Assembly: GCA_964459985.1 (NCBI GenBank)
Contig: CAYWOS010000024.1
Coordinates: 1-37,060, forward strand
DNA: 37,060 nucleotides
From: CAYWOS01 sp964459985
GTDB lineage: Bacteria; Bacillota; Clostridia; Christensenellales; Aristaeellaceae
Direction of reading: 5' to 3'
Under the pieces are notes generated by a model. It was not told the origin of the DNA. It saw nothing but the letters and a program-made list of their open reading frames with translations, and did not search any database. This document shows, piece after piece, positions 24,440 through 32,233 of this stretch. The position numbers were made by a program, and so were the translations under genes. Position 1 is the first letter of the stretch. Every line of letters starts with the position of its first letter.

Positions 24440-24993
24440 ACCTCGAGGATCTCCTTTTCCTTGTCGGAAGCGATCTTGTCGATGTCCTTGATCTTCTGGT
24501 CGGTCAGTTTCTGCATTTCGTCCTCCGCCTTGCGCTGGTCGTCCTCGGTGATATCGGAAGCCTTCTGCATTTTCTTGATCTGCTCCATCGCGTCGCGACG
24601 GATGCCGCGCACGGCGACCTTGGCTTCCTCGGCGCTCTTGCGAACGATCTTGGTCAGTTCGCGGCGGCGCTCCTCGTTGAGTTCGGGCACGACAAGACGG
24701 ATGATCTTGCCGTCGTTGCTGGGGTTCATGCCCAGATCGCTCTTCTGGATGGCTTTCTCGACGAGCGGGATAGCCTTGGGGTCCCACAGCGAGATGGTCA
24801 ACAGGCGCGGTTCGGGCGACATGACGTTGCCCATCTGCTTGAGCGGCGTCTGCGTGCCGTAGTAATCCACCATGATGCGGTCGAGAATCTGCGGATTGGC
24901 GCGTCCGGCGCGCAGCGAGAGCATATCCTTCTGATAGAACTCAATGGTTTTGGTCATTTTGTCCTTGGAAGCGTCGAGCACCTGATGATACAT
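24436..24993 (-). CDS. frr: Ribosome recycling factor
   Basis: A 185-residue RRF, exactly the usual family length, that with EF-G splits post-termination ribosomes. Typical text: LRAGRANPQILDRIMVDYYG, TPLKQMGNVMSPEPRLLTISLWD, NPSNDGKIIRLVVPELNEERR. The ATG at 24993 is decided by GGAGGGG seven bases upstream and by the promoter immediately before it; upstream in-frame starts at 25080 and 25026 lie before or inside the -10 box. First gene of the frr-to-polC operon. Confidence 0.96.
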   Translation of the reverse strand: MYHQVLDASKDKMTKTIEFYQKDMLSLRAGRANPQILDRIMVDYYGTQTPLKQMGNVMSPEPRLLTISLWDPKAIPLVEKAIQKSDLGMNPSNDGKIIRLVVPELNEERRRELTKIVRKSAEEAKVAVRGIRRDAMEQIKKMQKASDITEDDQRKAEDEMQKLTDQKIKDIDKIASDKEKEILEV

Positions 24994-25024
24994 AACCGTC
25001 CCCTCCATTCGTTCGCTTTCATCC

Positions 25025-25053
25025 ATTGTACCTTTTTTTTGCGCGTATGGCAA
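25025..25053 (-). promoter_or_regulatory. Promoter of the frr-uppS-polC operon
   Basis: Minus strand: -35 TTGCCA (25053-25048), 17-nt spacer containing an A8 run, -10 TACAAT (25030-25025), expected start near 25018. It begins about 25 nt after the stop of the cation transporter gene; I see no terminator between them. Confidence 0.8.
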
Positions 25054-25076
25054 GTGCCGATCGCGGCGTAAATATG

Positions 25077-26264
25077 TCACTCGGCGGCGTACGTGAAATA
25101 ATCTCGGTCGAAGTGAATGACGCAGCGATAGCGGGCGTCCAGCGTACGCGCGTAGGCGCAGATGCCGTCGCGCAGCGCGGTCAGCTCCGTCTGATCGGGC
25201 GGCAGAAGCACGTCGAACACCAAATTCACGTTGTTTTCGCCCGGCACGCGGCGGAAATCGTGCAGCTTGAGCGGCGGCGTCAGCGAGGACAGGTATTCGG
25301 ATATCTGTTCGCGGACGCGCTCGGTCGCCTCGTCTGCGGTGAGGATGGGGTCCATGTGGATACAGATGGGAATGCCCATTTCTTCGGAGATCTCGCGCTC
25401 GGCGGTATCGATGACCTCGTGGATCGCAACTAGATCGGAGTCGGCCGGGATTTCGGCGTGCACCGACGCCATCGAGCGTCCGGGGCCGTAATCGTGCAGC
25501 ACGAAATCGTGCACGCCCAGAATACCGTCGTAGGTCATCAGTTTTTTGATGATTCTCGTGCCGAGCTCGCGGTCGGGCTTGCCGCCCAGCAGCCGCGAGA
25601 TCGTGTCGCGGAGCACGTCGTACGCCGATTTGAGCACGAGCAGCGCGACGAGCGCGCCGACATAACCGTCGATCATCCAGCCGAATGCGAGGTACGCGAC
25701 CGAGGCGAGCAGCACGGCGCCCGTCGCCATCACGTCGCTCAAACTGTCGCGGCTCGCCGCCAGCATCGACTGGTTATCCGTTTTGATCCCGATATCACGG
25801 TAAAACTTCCACATCCACAGTTTGACAAGCATGCTCATCGCCAGCAGCGCGAGCACGAGCGGCGACACGTCCATCGCGCCCGGGCTGACGATGCTCTGGA
25901 CGCCCGATTTGAGCATTTCGATGCCGAACACGGCGATCAGCACGCCCACGACCATCGCGCCGACGTATTCCAGCCGGCCGTGGCCGAAGGGATGCTCCTC
26001 ATCGAGAGGTTTTTGCGCCATACGCGTGGCGATGAGCGCCATCAGGCTGCCGCCTGCGTCGGACAGGTTGTTGACGCCGTCCGCCGTCATGGCGACCGAG
26101 CCGGACACAAAGCCCAGCGCCATCTTCAGCGCCGAAAGCGAAAGATTGAGCGTCATGCCGGCGATCGCGCCCAGCGTGCCGTACCGCGCGCGCACCACCT
26201 GATCGCCCGGGCTTTGCCAGCCTTTCACGAAGCGGCGGATCAGCCATTGTATCAAGCGAAACAT
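25077..26264 (-). CDS. Cation diffusion facilitator (CDF) family metal transporter
   Basis: About 395 residues: six membrane helices followed by a cytoplasmic dimerisation domain. The first metal site is in helix II (TADGVNNLSDAGG). The family's HPFGHGRLEYVGA loop is intact, and the second site motif in helix V reads SRDSLSDVMAT, i.e. D-x-x-x-D. It would export Zn, Mn, Fe or similar divalent ions by proton antiport; the D-x-x-x-D pattern would fit a Mn/Fe-type member, a weak inference. ATG 26264 is chosen; TTG 26255 has slightly better spacing from AAAGGATG. The longer frame from 26654 lies inside rnfB and is rejected. Confidence 0.88.
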   Translation of the reverse strand: MFRLIQWLIRRFVKGWQSPGDQVVRARYGTLGAIAGMTLNLSLSALKMALGFVSGSVAMTADGVNNLSDAGGSLMALIATRMAQKPLDEEHPFGHGRLEYVGAMVVGVLIAVFGIEMLKSGVQSIVSPGAMDVSPLVLALLAMSMLVKLWMWKFYRDIGIKTDNQSMLAASRDSLSDVMATGAVLLASVAYLAFGWMIDGYVGALVALLVLKSAYDVLRDTISRLLGGKPDRELGTRIIKKLMTYDGILGVHDFVLHDYGPGRSMASVHAEIPADSDLVAIHEVIDTAEREISEEMGIPICIHMDPILTADEATERVREQISEYLSSLTPPLKLHDFRRVPGENNVNLVFDVLLPPDQTELTALRDGICAYARTLDARYRCVIHFDRDYFTYAAE

Positions 26265-26318
26265 CCTTTCCCGTATTCGGAACGCGGCCGCGACGCGCGC
26301 GGACCGGCCGGATATTGC

Positions 26319-26349
26319 TGCGCCATCGTCCCGTAAAGACGATGGCGCA
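26319..26349 (-). terminator. Strong hairpin after rnfB
   Basis: A perfect 12-bp stem (TGCGCCATCGTC / GACGATGGCGCA) with a 7-nt loop sits 22 nt after the rnfB stop. No T-run follows on either strand, so it may be a 3'-end-stabilising or processing hairpin rather than an efficient intrinsic terminator. Some transcription may read into the CDF gene. Confidence 0.55.
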
Positions 26350-26371
26350 TTGTATGCCTGCACAGGCCCGA

Positions 26372-27166
26372 TTATTCGACGGTGATGCACCCGCAGGGAC
26401 AGACGGCGGCGCAGGCGCCGCAGCGCGTGCATTTTTCGGTATCGATGCGGGCGAAGCCGTTCTCGACGTGAATGGCGTCGTACTTGCATTCCTTCTCGCA
26501 GCGCTTGCAGCCGATGCACGCTTTCATGCACGCCTCGCGCGCGACGCGCCCGGTATCGGCGTTCTGGCAGCGCACGAGCACGGAGGCGTCCTTGGGCTTG
26601 AGCTGTATGACGTGCCGCGGACAGGCGTTCACGCAGTTGCCGCAGGCGGTGCATTTTTCGGGATCGATGACGGCGAGGCCGTTTTCGATGTGAATGGCGT
26701 CAAAATGGCACACGTCGGCGCAGTCGCCCAGACCCACGCAGGCATAGGGGCATACCTTGGGGCCGCCCGCCATCTGCGACGCCATCAGGCAACTCTGGTA
26801 GCCGTCGTACTCGTAGCGCTCGCGCGCCACGCCGCGCTCGCCCTGACAGACGACGCGCGCCACGACGGGCACGGACGAAGCGACGTCGACGCCCATGATT
26901 TCGGCGACGGCCTTCGCTACCTTCGCGCCGCCCGCCGAGCAGCCGTCCACCTTGGTTTTGCCCTCGACCACCGCCTTGGCGAAGCCGTCGCAGCCGGGGA
27001 AGCCGCACGCGCCGCAGTTGGCGCCCGCCAGACAGGCGCGGATCTTCGCCTCGCGCTCGTCCACCTCCACGGCGAACTTCTTATCGGCGTAGGAAAGGAC
27101 AAGCCCGAACAGTATGCCCAGCGCGCCCAGCACGCCGACGGCAAACAGGATTTGCGTTACATTCAT
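26372..27166 (-). CDS. rnfB: Rnf complex subunit RnfB (iron-sulfur electron entry)
   Basis: A 264-residue subunit. An N-terminal membrane helix (about 5-25) is followed by the Fe-S domain with GANCGACGFPGCDGFAKAV (C51, C54, C59, then C76). A ferredoxin-like region follows with several CxxCxxCxxxC or variant clusters (around 139-153, 172-182, 213-227 and 246-256). RnfB accepts electrons from reduced ferredoxin on the cytoplasmic side. Last gene of the rnf operon, 13 nt after rnfA, with a GAGGGGGAG site. Confidence 0.96.
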   Translation of the reverse strand: MNVTQILFAVGVLGALGILFGLVLSYADKKFAVEVDEREAKIRACLAGANCGACGFPGCDGFAKAVVEGKTKVDGCSAGGAKVAKAVAEIMGVDVASSVPVVARVVCQGERGVARERYEYDGYQSCLMASQMAGGPKVCPYACVGLGDCADVCHFDAIHIENGLAVIDPEKCTACGNCVNACPRHVIQLKPKDASVLVRCQNADTGRVAREACMKACIGCKRCEKECKYDAIHVENGFARIDTEKCTRCGACAAVCPCGCITVE

Positions 27167-27179
27167 CTTGTTCTCCCCC

Positions 27180-27770
27180 TCACTTCACCATGCCCGAGAA
27201 GCCCATGAAGGCGATCGACATCAGCCCGGCGATGACGAGGCTGCCGGGGAAGCCCTTGAAGCACTTGGGAATATCCGACGCCTCCAGCCGCTCGCGCACG
27301 CCCGCCATCAGCACGATGGCCAGCAGGAAGCCCAATGCGCCGAAGGTGCCGTTGAGCACCGATTCGATCAGGTTGTAATTGTTGTTCACGTTGAGGATGG
27401 TGACGCCCAGCACCGCGCAGTTGGTGGTGATGAGCGGCAGATAGATGCCCAGCGCGTTGTACAGCGCCGGCATGCCTTTTTTCAGGAACATTTCGACGAA
27501 CTGCACAAGCGCCGCGATGACGAGGATGAAGGCGATGGTTTGCAGATACTCAAGCCCGAGCGCGATCAGCAGCATGTTGACGAAATAGGTGATCAGAGAG
27601 GCCAGCGCCATGACGAAGGTGACGGCGATGCCCATGCCGGCGGCCGTTTCGACCTTGCTCGATACGCCCAGAAACGGGCAGCAGCCCAGAAAGCGCGAGA
27701 AAATGAAGTTGTTGACCAGAATGCAGTTCACCATGAACAAAAGCAGCGAGCCCACGTCGGTAATCCTCAT
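27180..27770 (-). CDS. rnfA: Rnf complex subunit RnfA
   Basis: A 196-residue membrane protein with about six helices. Family text: FMVNCILVNNFIFSRFLGCCPFLGVS near the N-terminus, and YLPLITTNCAVLGVTIL in the middle. The conserved cysteines within membrane half-helices are the ones that, with RnfE, hold a membrane [2Fe-2S] cluster in characterised Rnf/Nqr complexes. The ATG overlaps the rnfE stop (ATGA). Confidence 0.96.
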   Translation of the reverse strand: MRITDVGSLLLFMVNCILVNNFIFSRFLGCCPFLGVSSKVETAAGMGIAVTFVMALASLITYFVNMLLIALGLEYLQTIAFILVIAALVQFVEMFLKKGMPALYNALGIYLPLITTNCAVLGVTILNVNNNYNLIESVLNGTFGALGFLLAIVLMAGVRERLEASDIPKCFKGFPGSLVIAGLMSIAFMGFSGMVK

Positions 27771-28402
27771 GCGCTCACCCCCTTGCCCGCCTTGCGCGCG
27801 CTCAATTTATCGGTGATCGCATTGATGATGCCCAGCAGCAGCCCGAAGGTAATGAACCCGCCCGGCGCGAGCACCATGAGCAGCATCGGCTCAAAGGCGG
27901 CGTCCATGATCTGCATGCCGAACACCGAGCCGTTGCCGAGCAGTTCGCGCACGGCGCCCATCAGGATGAGCGCCAGCGTGAAGCCCAGCCCCATGCCCAG
28001 CCCGTCGACCGCCGACGCGCCGACCGGATTTTTGCTGGCGAACGCCTCGGCGCGCGCCAGAATGATGCAGTTGACGACGATAAGCGGGATGAAGATGCCC
28101 AGCGCCTCGTACAGCGAGGGCACGAACGCCTGCATGAGCATCTGCACCATCGTCACGAACGTGCAGATCACCAGAATAAACGCCGGGATGCGCACCTTGC
28201 CGGGAATGAAGTTGCGCAGGAGCGAAATCACGACGTTCGAGCCGATCAGCACGAAGGTCGCCGCCGCGCCCATGCCCAGCCCGTTGATAGCGCTGGTCGT
28301 GACGGCGAGCGTCGGGCAGGTGCCCAGCACCAGGCGGAACGTGGGATTCTCGTTCAGAACACCGTTGACGAACACGCCGCGAAGCGAATTGTTTTTAGGC
28401 AT
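27767..28402 (-). CDS. rnfE: Rnf complex subunit RnfE
   Basis: A 211-residue membrane protein, partner of RnfA. Recognisable text: NENPTFRLVLGTCPTLAVTT and FIPLIVVNCIILARAEAFA, each with a conserved cysteine. GGGGAGGTGAG precedes the ATG. It overlaps the end of rnfD by 8 nt, so there is no room for rnfG, which normally sits between rnfD and rnfE. Confidence 0.95.
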   Translation of the reverse strand: MPKNNSLRGVFVNGVLNENPTFRLVLGTCPTLAVTTSAINGLGMGAAATFVLIGSNVVISLLRNFIPGKVRIPAFILVICTFVTMVQMLMQAFVPSLYEALGIFIPLIVVNCIILARAEAFASKNPVGASAVDGLGMGLGFTLALILMGAVRELLGNGSVFGMQIMDAAFEPMLLMVLAPGGFITFGLLLGIINAITDKLSARKAGKGVSA

Positions 28403-29333
28403 GCTGTCTCACCTCCCCGTAAACTCGACGTTTGGCGTATTTGTCGATGAGCGGCGTCAGGCAGTTCATCAAGAGGATGCCGTAGGTGACGCCCTCGGGA
28501 TAGCTGCCGAACTCGCGGATCAGCGTGGTCATCAGGCCGCAGCCGAGGGCGAAGATGACCTGTCCGCGCGTCAGCATAGGATTGGTCACGTAATCGGTCG
28601 CCATGAACACCGCGCCGAACATCACGCCGCCCGACAGGATAGCCGTCAGCGCGTCGCCGCCCAGCAGATAGGTGGTCAGCGCCACCGTGCCGACGAACAC
28701 GACGGGAATCTGCCAGCGCACGACGCCGCGCACGAGCATGTACAATAGCCCGAGCAGAATCGCCGCCTTGCAGGTTTCGCCGATCGCGCCCGGAATGTTG
28801 CCCAAGAACAGATCAAGCTGCGTATAGGCGGAGGGATTGGCGAGCGGCGTCGCGGCGGTCGTCGCGTCGGCGAGCGCGGCGGTCGTGGAAAAAATGGCGC
28901 GCTGCGGCAAAAACGCCGTCGCCATGCGCGCCGGCCACGAAACCAGCAGCACGGCGCGCGCCGTGATGGCGGGGTTCAGGAAGTTGTTGCCGATGCCGCC
29001 GAAGAGCTGCTTGACGATGATCACGGCGAAGAATCCGCCGATCACGGGAATCCAGAGCGGCACGGTGGAGGGCAGGTTGAGCGCCAGAATGACGCCCGTC
29101 ACGGCGGCGGAAAGATCGCCGATGCGCACGGGCTTTTTCGCGAGCTTTTGCCAGAGATACTCGCTGAACACGCAGGTGATGACCGAGGCGGCAAGGACAA
29201 GCGCGGCGCGGTAGCCGAACAGGTACACGCCGGCGACGACGCTGGGGAGGAGCGCGATGAGCACATCGCGCATGATGCCCGCCGTCGTCTGCCGCGAATG
29301 GAGGTGCGGGGCGCTTGAAAGGCGAAGATTCAT
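28395..29333 (-). CDS. rnfD: Rnf complex subunit RnfD
   Basis: A 312-residue membrane subunit: FGGIGNNFLNPAITARAVLLVSWP, then ADATTAATPLAN, which matches the region carrying the threonine-linked FMN in RnfD (usual form D-G-x-T-x-A-T-P-L), and a C-terminal FGSYPEGVTYGILLMNCLTPLID. It is therefore likely flavinylated through a threonine. AGGAGG within the last codons of rnfC serves as its ribosome-binding site. Covalent flavinylation would need an ApbE-type transferase, which is not in the window. Confidence 0.95.
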   Translation of the reverse strand: MNLRLSSAPHLHSRQTTAGIMRDVLIALLPSVVAGVYLFGYRAALVLAASVITCVFSEYLWQKLAKKPVRIGDLSAAVTGVILALNLPSTVPLWIPVIGGFFAVIIVKQLFGGIGNNFLNPAITARAVLLVSWPARMATAFLPQRAIFSTTAALADATTAATPLANPSAYTQLDLFLGNIPGAIGETCKAAILLGLLYMLVRGVVRWQIPVVFVGTVALTTYLLGGDALTAILSGGVMFGAVFMATDYVTNPMLTRGQVIFALGCGLMTTLIREFGSYPEGVTYGILLMNCLTPLIDKYAKRRVYGEVRQHA

Positions 29334-29337
29334 AAGC

Positions 29338-30654
29338 TCAAATCCTCCTTGACGCGATCAGTTCGCGGGCGTTCTGGAAGGATGCCGTCAGCCAGCGCTT
29401 GGCGGGGCAGACGTAGGAGCAGCTGCCGCACAGGATGCAGTCCATGACATGCTCCTTTTTCGCCTGCGCGAGATCGTTCATATCGCACAGGTTTTTGAGG
29501 CGGTACGGATTGAGCGCGGCGGGGCACACCTGCACGCACTGGCCGCAGCGGATGCAGGCGGTTTCATCGACCGTTTCGGCGTTCTTTTCGTTAAGCGGCA
29601 CGATGCCGCCCGTCGTTTTCGTCGTGGCGATGGTATCGGAGGGCGCGCACACGCCGGTCATGCTGCCGCCAAGGAATATCTTGCCGACTTCCTCGCGATA
29701 GCCGCCGCATTCGCCGATGGCGTCCAGAATAACCGTGCCCACGCGCATACGAAGATTCGCCGGCTCGCGCACGTCGCCCGTCACGGTGGTGATCCGGCTG
29801 ATCAGGGGCGTGCCGTCGATCACGGCGTCGGCGACGGCGGCGGCGGTCGATACATTGAGCACGACGACGTGCGCGTCGAGCGGAAGCCCGCCCGAGGGCA
29901 CCTCGCGCCCAAGCGCCGCTTTGATCAATTGGCGCTCGCCGCCCTGCGGGTATTTCGTCTTGAGCACCATCACCTCGACGCCCTCGCGCCCGGCGGCGAC
30001 GCGCTCGACGGCGGCGACGGCGTCCATTTTGTTGTCCTCGATGCAGATAATTCCGCGCGACACCCCGGTCGCGCGCATGACGGCGCGCAGCCCGTCCACC
30101 ACGCGGAGCGGCTCCTCGAGCATCAGCCGGTGATCGGCGGTCAGAAAGGTTTCGCACTCGGCGCCGTTGATCAATATGGTATCGATGGATTTGCCCTCGG
30201 GCAGCGTCAGCTTGGCGTGCGTGGGAAAGCCCGCGCCGCCCATGCCGCAGATGCCGGCGTCGCGGATGGCGGGGATGATCTTGTCCGCGTCGCAGGTTTC
30301 GACGTTGCCGAGCCCGTGGCGCTCGACCCACGTATCGGCGAAATCATTCTGGATGGTCACGCAAAGGCTGGCGCGCCTGCCCGCCATCTGGCGCGATTCG
30401 ACGCCCGTGACCGTGCCGCTCACCGAGGCGTGCACAGGAATGCCGCGCGGGCCGACCGGCTCGCCGATCACCTGACCGAGCAGTACCTGATCGCCCTTCT
30501 TGACGCAGGGCGTGCTGGGCGCGCCCAGATGCATATCCATGGCGATCGTGACCGAGTCCGACACAAAATCGCGGATCGGCTGTCCCGCCGTCGCCGCCTT
30601 TCCGTGGGCGCGGCCAAGCGGATGGATTCCTCCCCTGAACGTGTGCTTTTTCAA
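29338..30654 (-). CDS. rnfC: Rnf complex subunit RnfC (NADH-binding)
   Basis: A 438-residue peripheral subunit. An N-terminal barrel-sandwich segment (VHASVSGTVTGVES) comes first, then the NADH/FMN-binding domain with GMGGAGFPTHAKL and GAECETFLTADHRLM, and two C-terminal [4Fe-4S] motifs, CIRCGQCVQVCP and CILCGSCSYVCP. It passes electrons between ferredoxin and NAD+. The start is TTG 30654 with AAAGGCGTG upstream, 17 nt after the ribF-like stop. Confidence 0.95.
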   Translation of the reverse strand: MKKHTFRGGIHPLGRAHGKAATAGQPIRDFVSDSVTIAMDMHLGAPSTPCVKKGDQVLLGQVIGEPVGPRGIPVHASVSGTVTGVESRQMAGRRASLCVTIQNDFADTWVERHGLGNVETCDADKIIPAIRDAGICGMGGAGFPTHAKLTLPEGKSIDTILINGAECETFLTADHRLMLEEPLRVVDGLRAVMRATGVSRGIICIEDNKMDAVAAVERVAAGREGVEVMVLKTKYPQGGERQLIKAALGREVPSGGLPLDAHVVVLNVSTAAAVADAVIDGTPLISRITTVTGDVREPANLRMRVGTVILDAIGECGGYREEVGKIFLGGSMTGVCAPSDTIATTKTTGGIVPLNEKNAETVDETACIRCGQCVQVCPAALNPYRLKNLCDMNDLAQAKKEHVMDCILCGSCSYVCPAKRWLTASFQNARELIASRRI

Positions 30655-30671
30655 GTGGATATCACGCCTTT

Positions 30672-31247
30672 CTATATGGTCGGGCGCGTTTCCGCGACAG
30701 GCGGAAAGCGCTTGAGCATCTCATCGGTCGGCTGCCTGCCGAGCATGTCGCGCGCCAGCGCGAGATCGCCTGCCCCGATCGCCTGACGGATCGCCGTGCT
30801 GGATACCTTGACGCCGTTTTCGAGCGTCACGTCTGGAACGACGGTCAGCCCGACGCCGTATTGTGCGCACAGCGCGCGCAGCGCGTTCACGTCGGTCGCG
30901 CCGCCGCTTCCGAAGCGGTGATCCGTGCCGCAGACGACGTGCGCGGCGTGCATTTGACCGAGCACGACCTCGCGGAAAAACCTTTCGCCCGGCATCGCGC
31001 GCATGTCGTCGTCGAACGCCGATACCACGACCTTGTCGGCGCCCGCGTCGGTCAGCAGGCGCGCTCGCTCGCGCACGTCGGTCAATTCGACGCCGTGCGG
31101 CGAGGGCGCGCGGTCAAAGGTGTGCGCGACGACGATCCAGCCCCGGGGCGCGGCGACGGCGCGGGCGGCGTTGATCAGCGCGCGGTGACCGATATGCACG
31201 CCGTCGAAAAAACCGAGGCAGACCACGGCGGGGCGAAGCGCTGTCAA
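30672..31247 (-). CDS. FMN adenylyltransferase domain protein (RibF without kinase domain)
   Basis: A 191-residue protein matching only the N-terminal nucleotidyltransferase half of bifunctional RibF (normally about 300 residues or more). It has GFFDGVHIGHRAL (HIGH-type motif), ADKVVVSAFDD, CGTDHRFGSGG and the GVKVSSTAIRQAI motif. The C-terminal riboflavin kinase domain is absent: the frame stops cleanly and rnfC follows 17 nt later. By homology it would convert FMN to FAD; a riboflavin kinase must then be elsewhere. It starts at TTG with GGAGG eight bases upstream, behind its own promoter, and heads the rnf operon, whose subunits need flavins. Confidence 0.85.
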   Translation of the reverse strand: MTALRPAVVCLGFFDGVHIGHRALINAARAVAAPRGWIVVAHTFDRAPSPHGVELTDVRERARLLTDAGADKVVVSAFDDDMRAMPGERFFREVVLGQMHAAHVVCGTDHRFGSGGATDVNALRALCAQYGVGLTVVPDVTLENGVKVSSTAIRQAIGAGDLALARDMLGRQPTDEMLKRFPPVAETRPTI

Positions 31248-31315
31248 CGATCAATCCTCCGAATCGTCCGTCCTTGCCGGGCGCGCGAAAAACAGCACGT
31301 CAGGCAACACGAGGT

Positions 31316-31345
31316 ATTCTATCACAGATGAAAAGACGATGTCAA
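31316..31345 (-). promoter_or_regulatory. Promoter of the ribF-like/rnfCDEAB operon
   Basis: Minus strand: perfect -35 TTGACA (31345-31340), 18-nt spacer, -10 TAGAAT (31321-31316), expected start near 31309. The leader is only about 60 nt and too short for an FMN riboswitch. Confidence 0.83.
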
Positions 31346-31434
31346 CCGAAACGCGCGTTTCCGCCGGGAATTGTGCAATCCGTCGTCGGCGCGTTGTTTT
31401 GAGCCGCGAAAATGTATGATTTGGACACCGGCCA

Positions 31435-31463
31435 TTGCATGATTCCACGATTTGCCTTATACT
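31435..31463 (+). promoter_or_regulatory. Promoter of the ABC exporter operon
   Basis: Plus strand: -35 TTGCAT (31435-31440), 17-nt spacer, -10 TATACT (31458-31463), expected start near 31470, about 26 nt before the ATG. It diverges from the rnf promoter about 90 bp away. Confidence 0.75.
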
Positions 31464-31495
31464 GTGGCCGAATCCGAAAAAAGGGAGTGAATCGC

Positions 31496-32233
31496 ATGAT
31501 TCAACTGGAGAACGTCACCAAGATTTACGCCAAGGGCGGCGTCAAGGCGCTGGATAATCTGACGCTGCGCGTGGGCGACGGCGAGCTGTTCGGCTTTATC
31601 GGCCCCAACGGCGCGGGCAAAACGACGGCGATCAAGCTGATGACGGGCGTGCTCACGCCCGATCAGGGCAGCGTGACGGTGAACGGCTTTTCGCTGGCCG
31701 ATCAGCCGATCGACGCCAAGCGTTCCATCGGCTACGTGCCCGACGGCAACGATCTGTACGACCGCCTGACGGGAATGGAATACCTCAATTTCATGGCGGA
31801 CGTGTATCAGGTCGATTCGGCGAAGCGCAAGGCGCACATCGAAAAATACCTTGATCTGTTTGATCTGGAAAAAGCGGTCACGGCGCAGATCCGCAGCTAT
31901 TCGCGCGGCATGAAGCAAAAGCTCACCGTGATCGGCGCGCTGATCCACGAGCCGCCGGTGTGGATCCTCGACGAGCCGATGAGCGGGCTTGACCCGCGCG
32001 CCGCGCACTTGCTGAAAGAGGAAATGAAGGCGCACTGCGCCAAGGGCAACACGGTGTTTTTCTCGACGCACGTGCTCGAGGTCGCCGAAAAGCTCTGCAC
32101 GCGCATCGGCGTCATCTCGCACGGCACGCTTCGCGCCGAGGGCACGATGGAAGAGCTGCGCTCGGGCGAGATCGGCGCGTCGCTGGAGCAGTTGTTCCTC
32201 GAACTGACCGACGATGAGGAGAAAAACGTATGA
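31496..32233 (+). CDS. ABC transporter ATP-binding protein
   Basis: A 245-residue ATPase: Walker A GPNGAGKTT (36-44), signature YSRGMKQK, Walker B VWILDEPMSGLDP and the switch histidine in FFSTHVLEVAEKLC. The pattern is that of the DrrA/CcmA-like exporter ATPases paired with ABC-2 permeases. The ATG at 31496 follows AAGGGAGTG; an upstream in-frame start at 31412 precedes the promoter. It overlaps the permease gene by 4 nt. Substrate unknown. Confidence 0.95.
   Translation: MIQLENVTKIYAKGGVKALDNLTLRVGDGELFGFIGPNGAGKTTAIKLMTGVLTPDQGSVTVNGFSLADQPIDAKRSIGYVPDGNDLYDRLTGMEYLNFMADVYQVDSAKRKAHIEKYLDLFDLEKAVTAQIRSYSRGMKQKLTVIGALIHEPPVWILDEPMSGLDPRAAHLLKEEMKAHCAKGNTVFFSTHVLEVAEKLCTRIGVISHGTLRAEGTMEELRSGEIGASLEQLFLELTDDEEKNV

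Noticed and set aside
25077..26654. Long form of the CDF transporter with 130 extra N-terminal residues
   Set aside because: The extension is Arg/His-rich, lies inside rnfB in another frame and crosses the hairpin after rnfB; the conserved protein begins at 26264 or 26255.
31248..31315. FMN riboswitch before the ribF-like gene
   Set aside because: The leader is only about 60 nt and lacks the conserved multi-helix RFN element.
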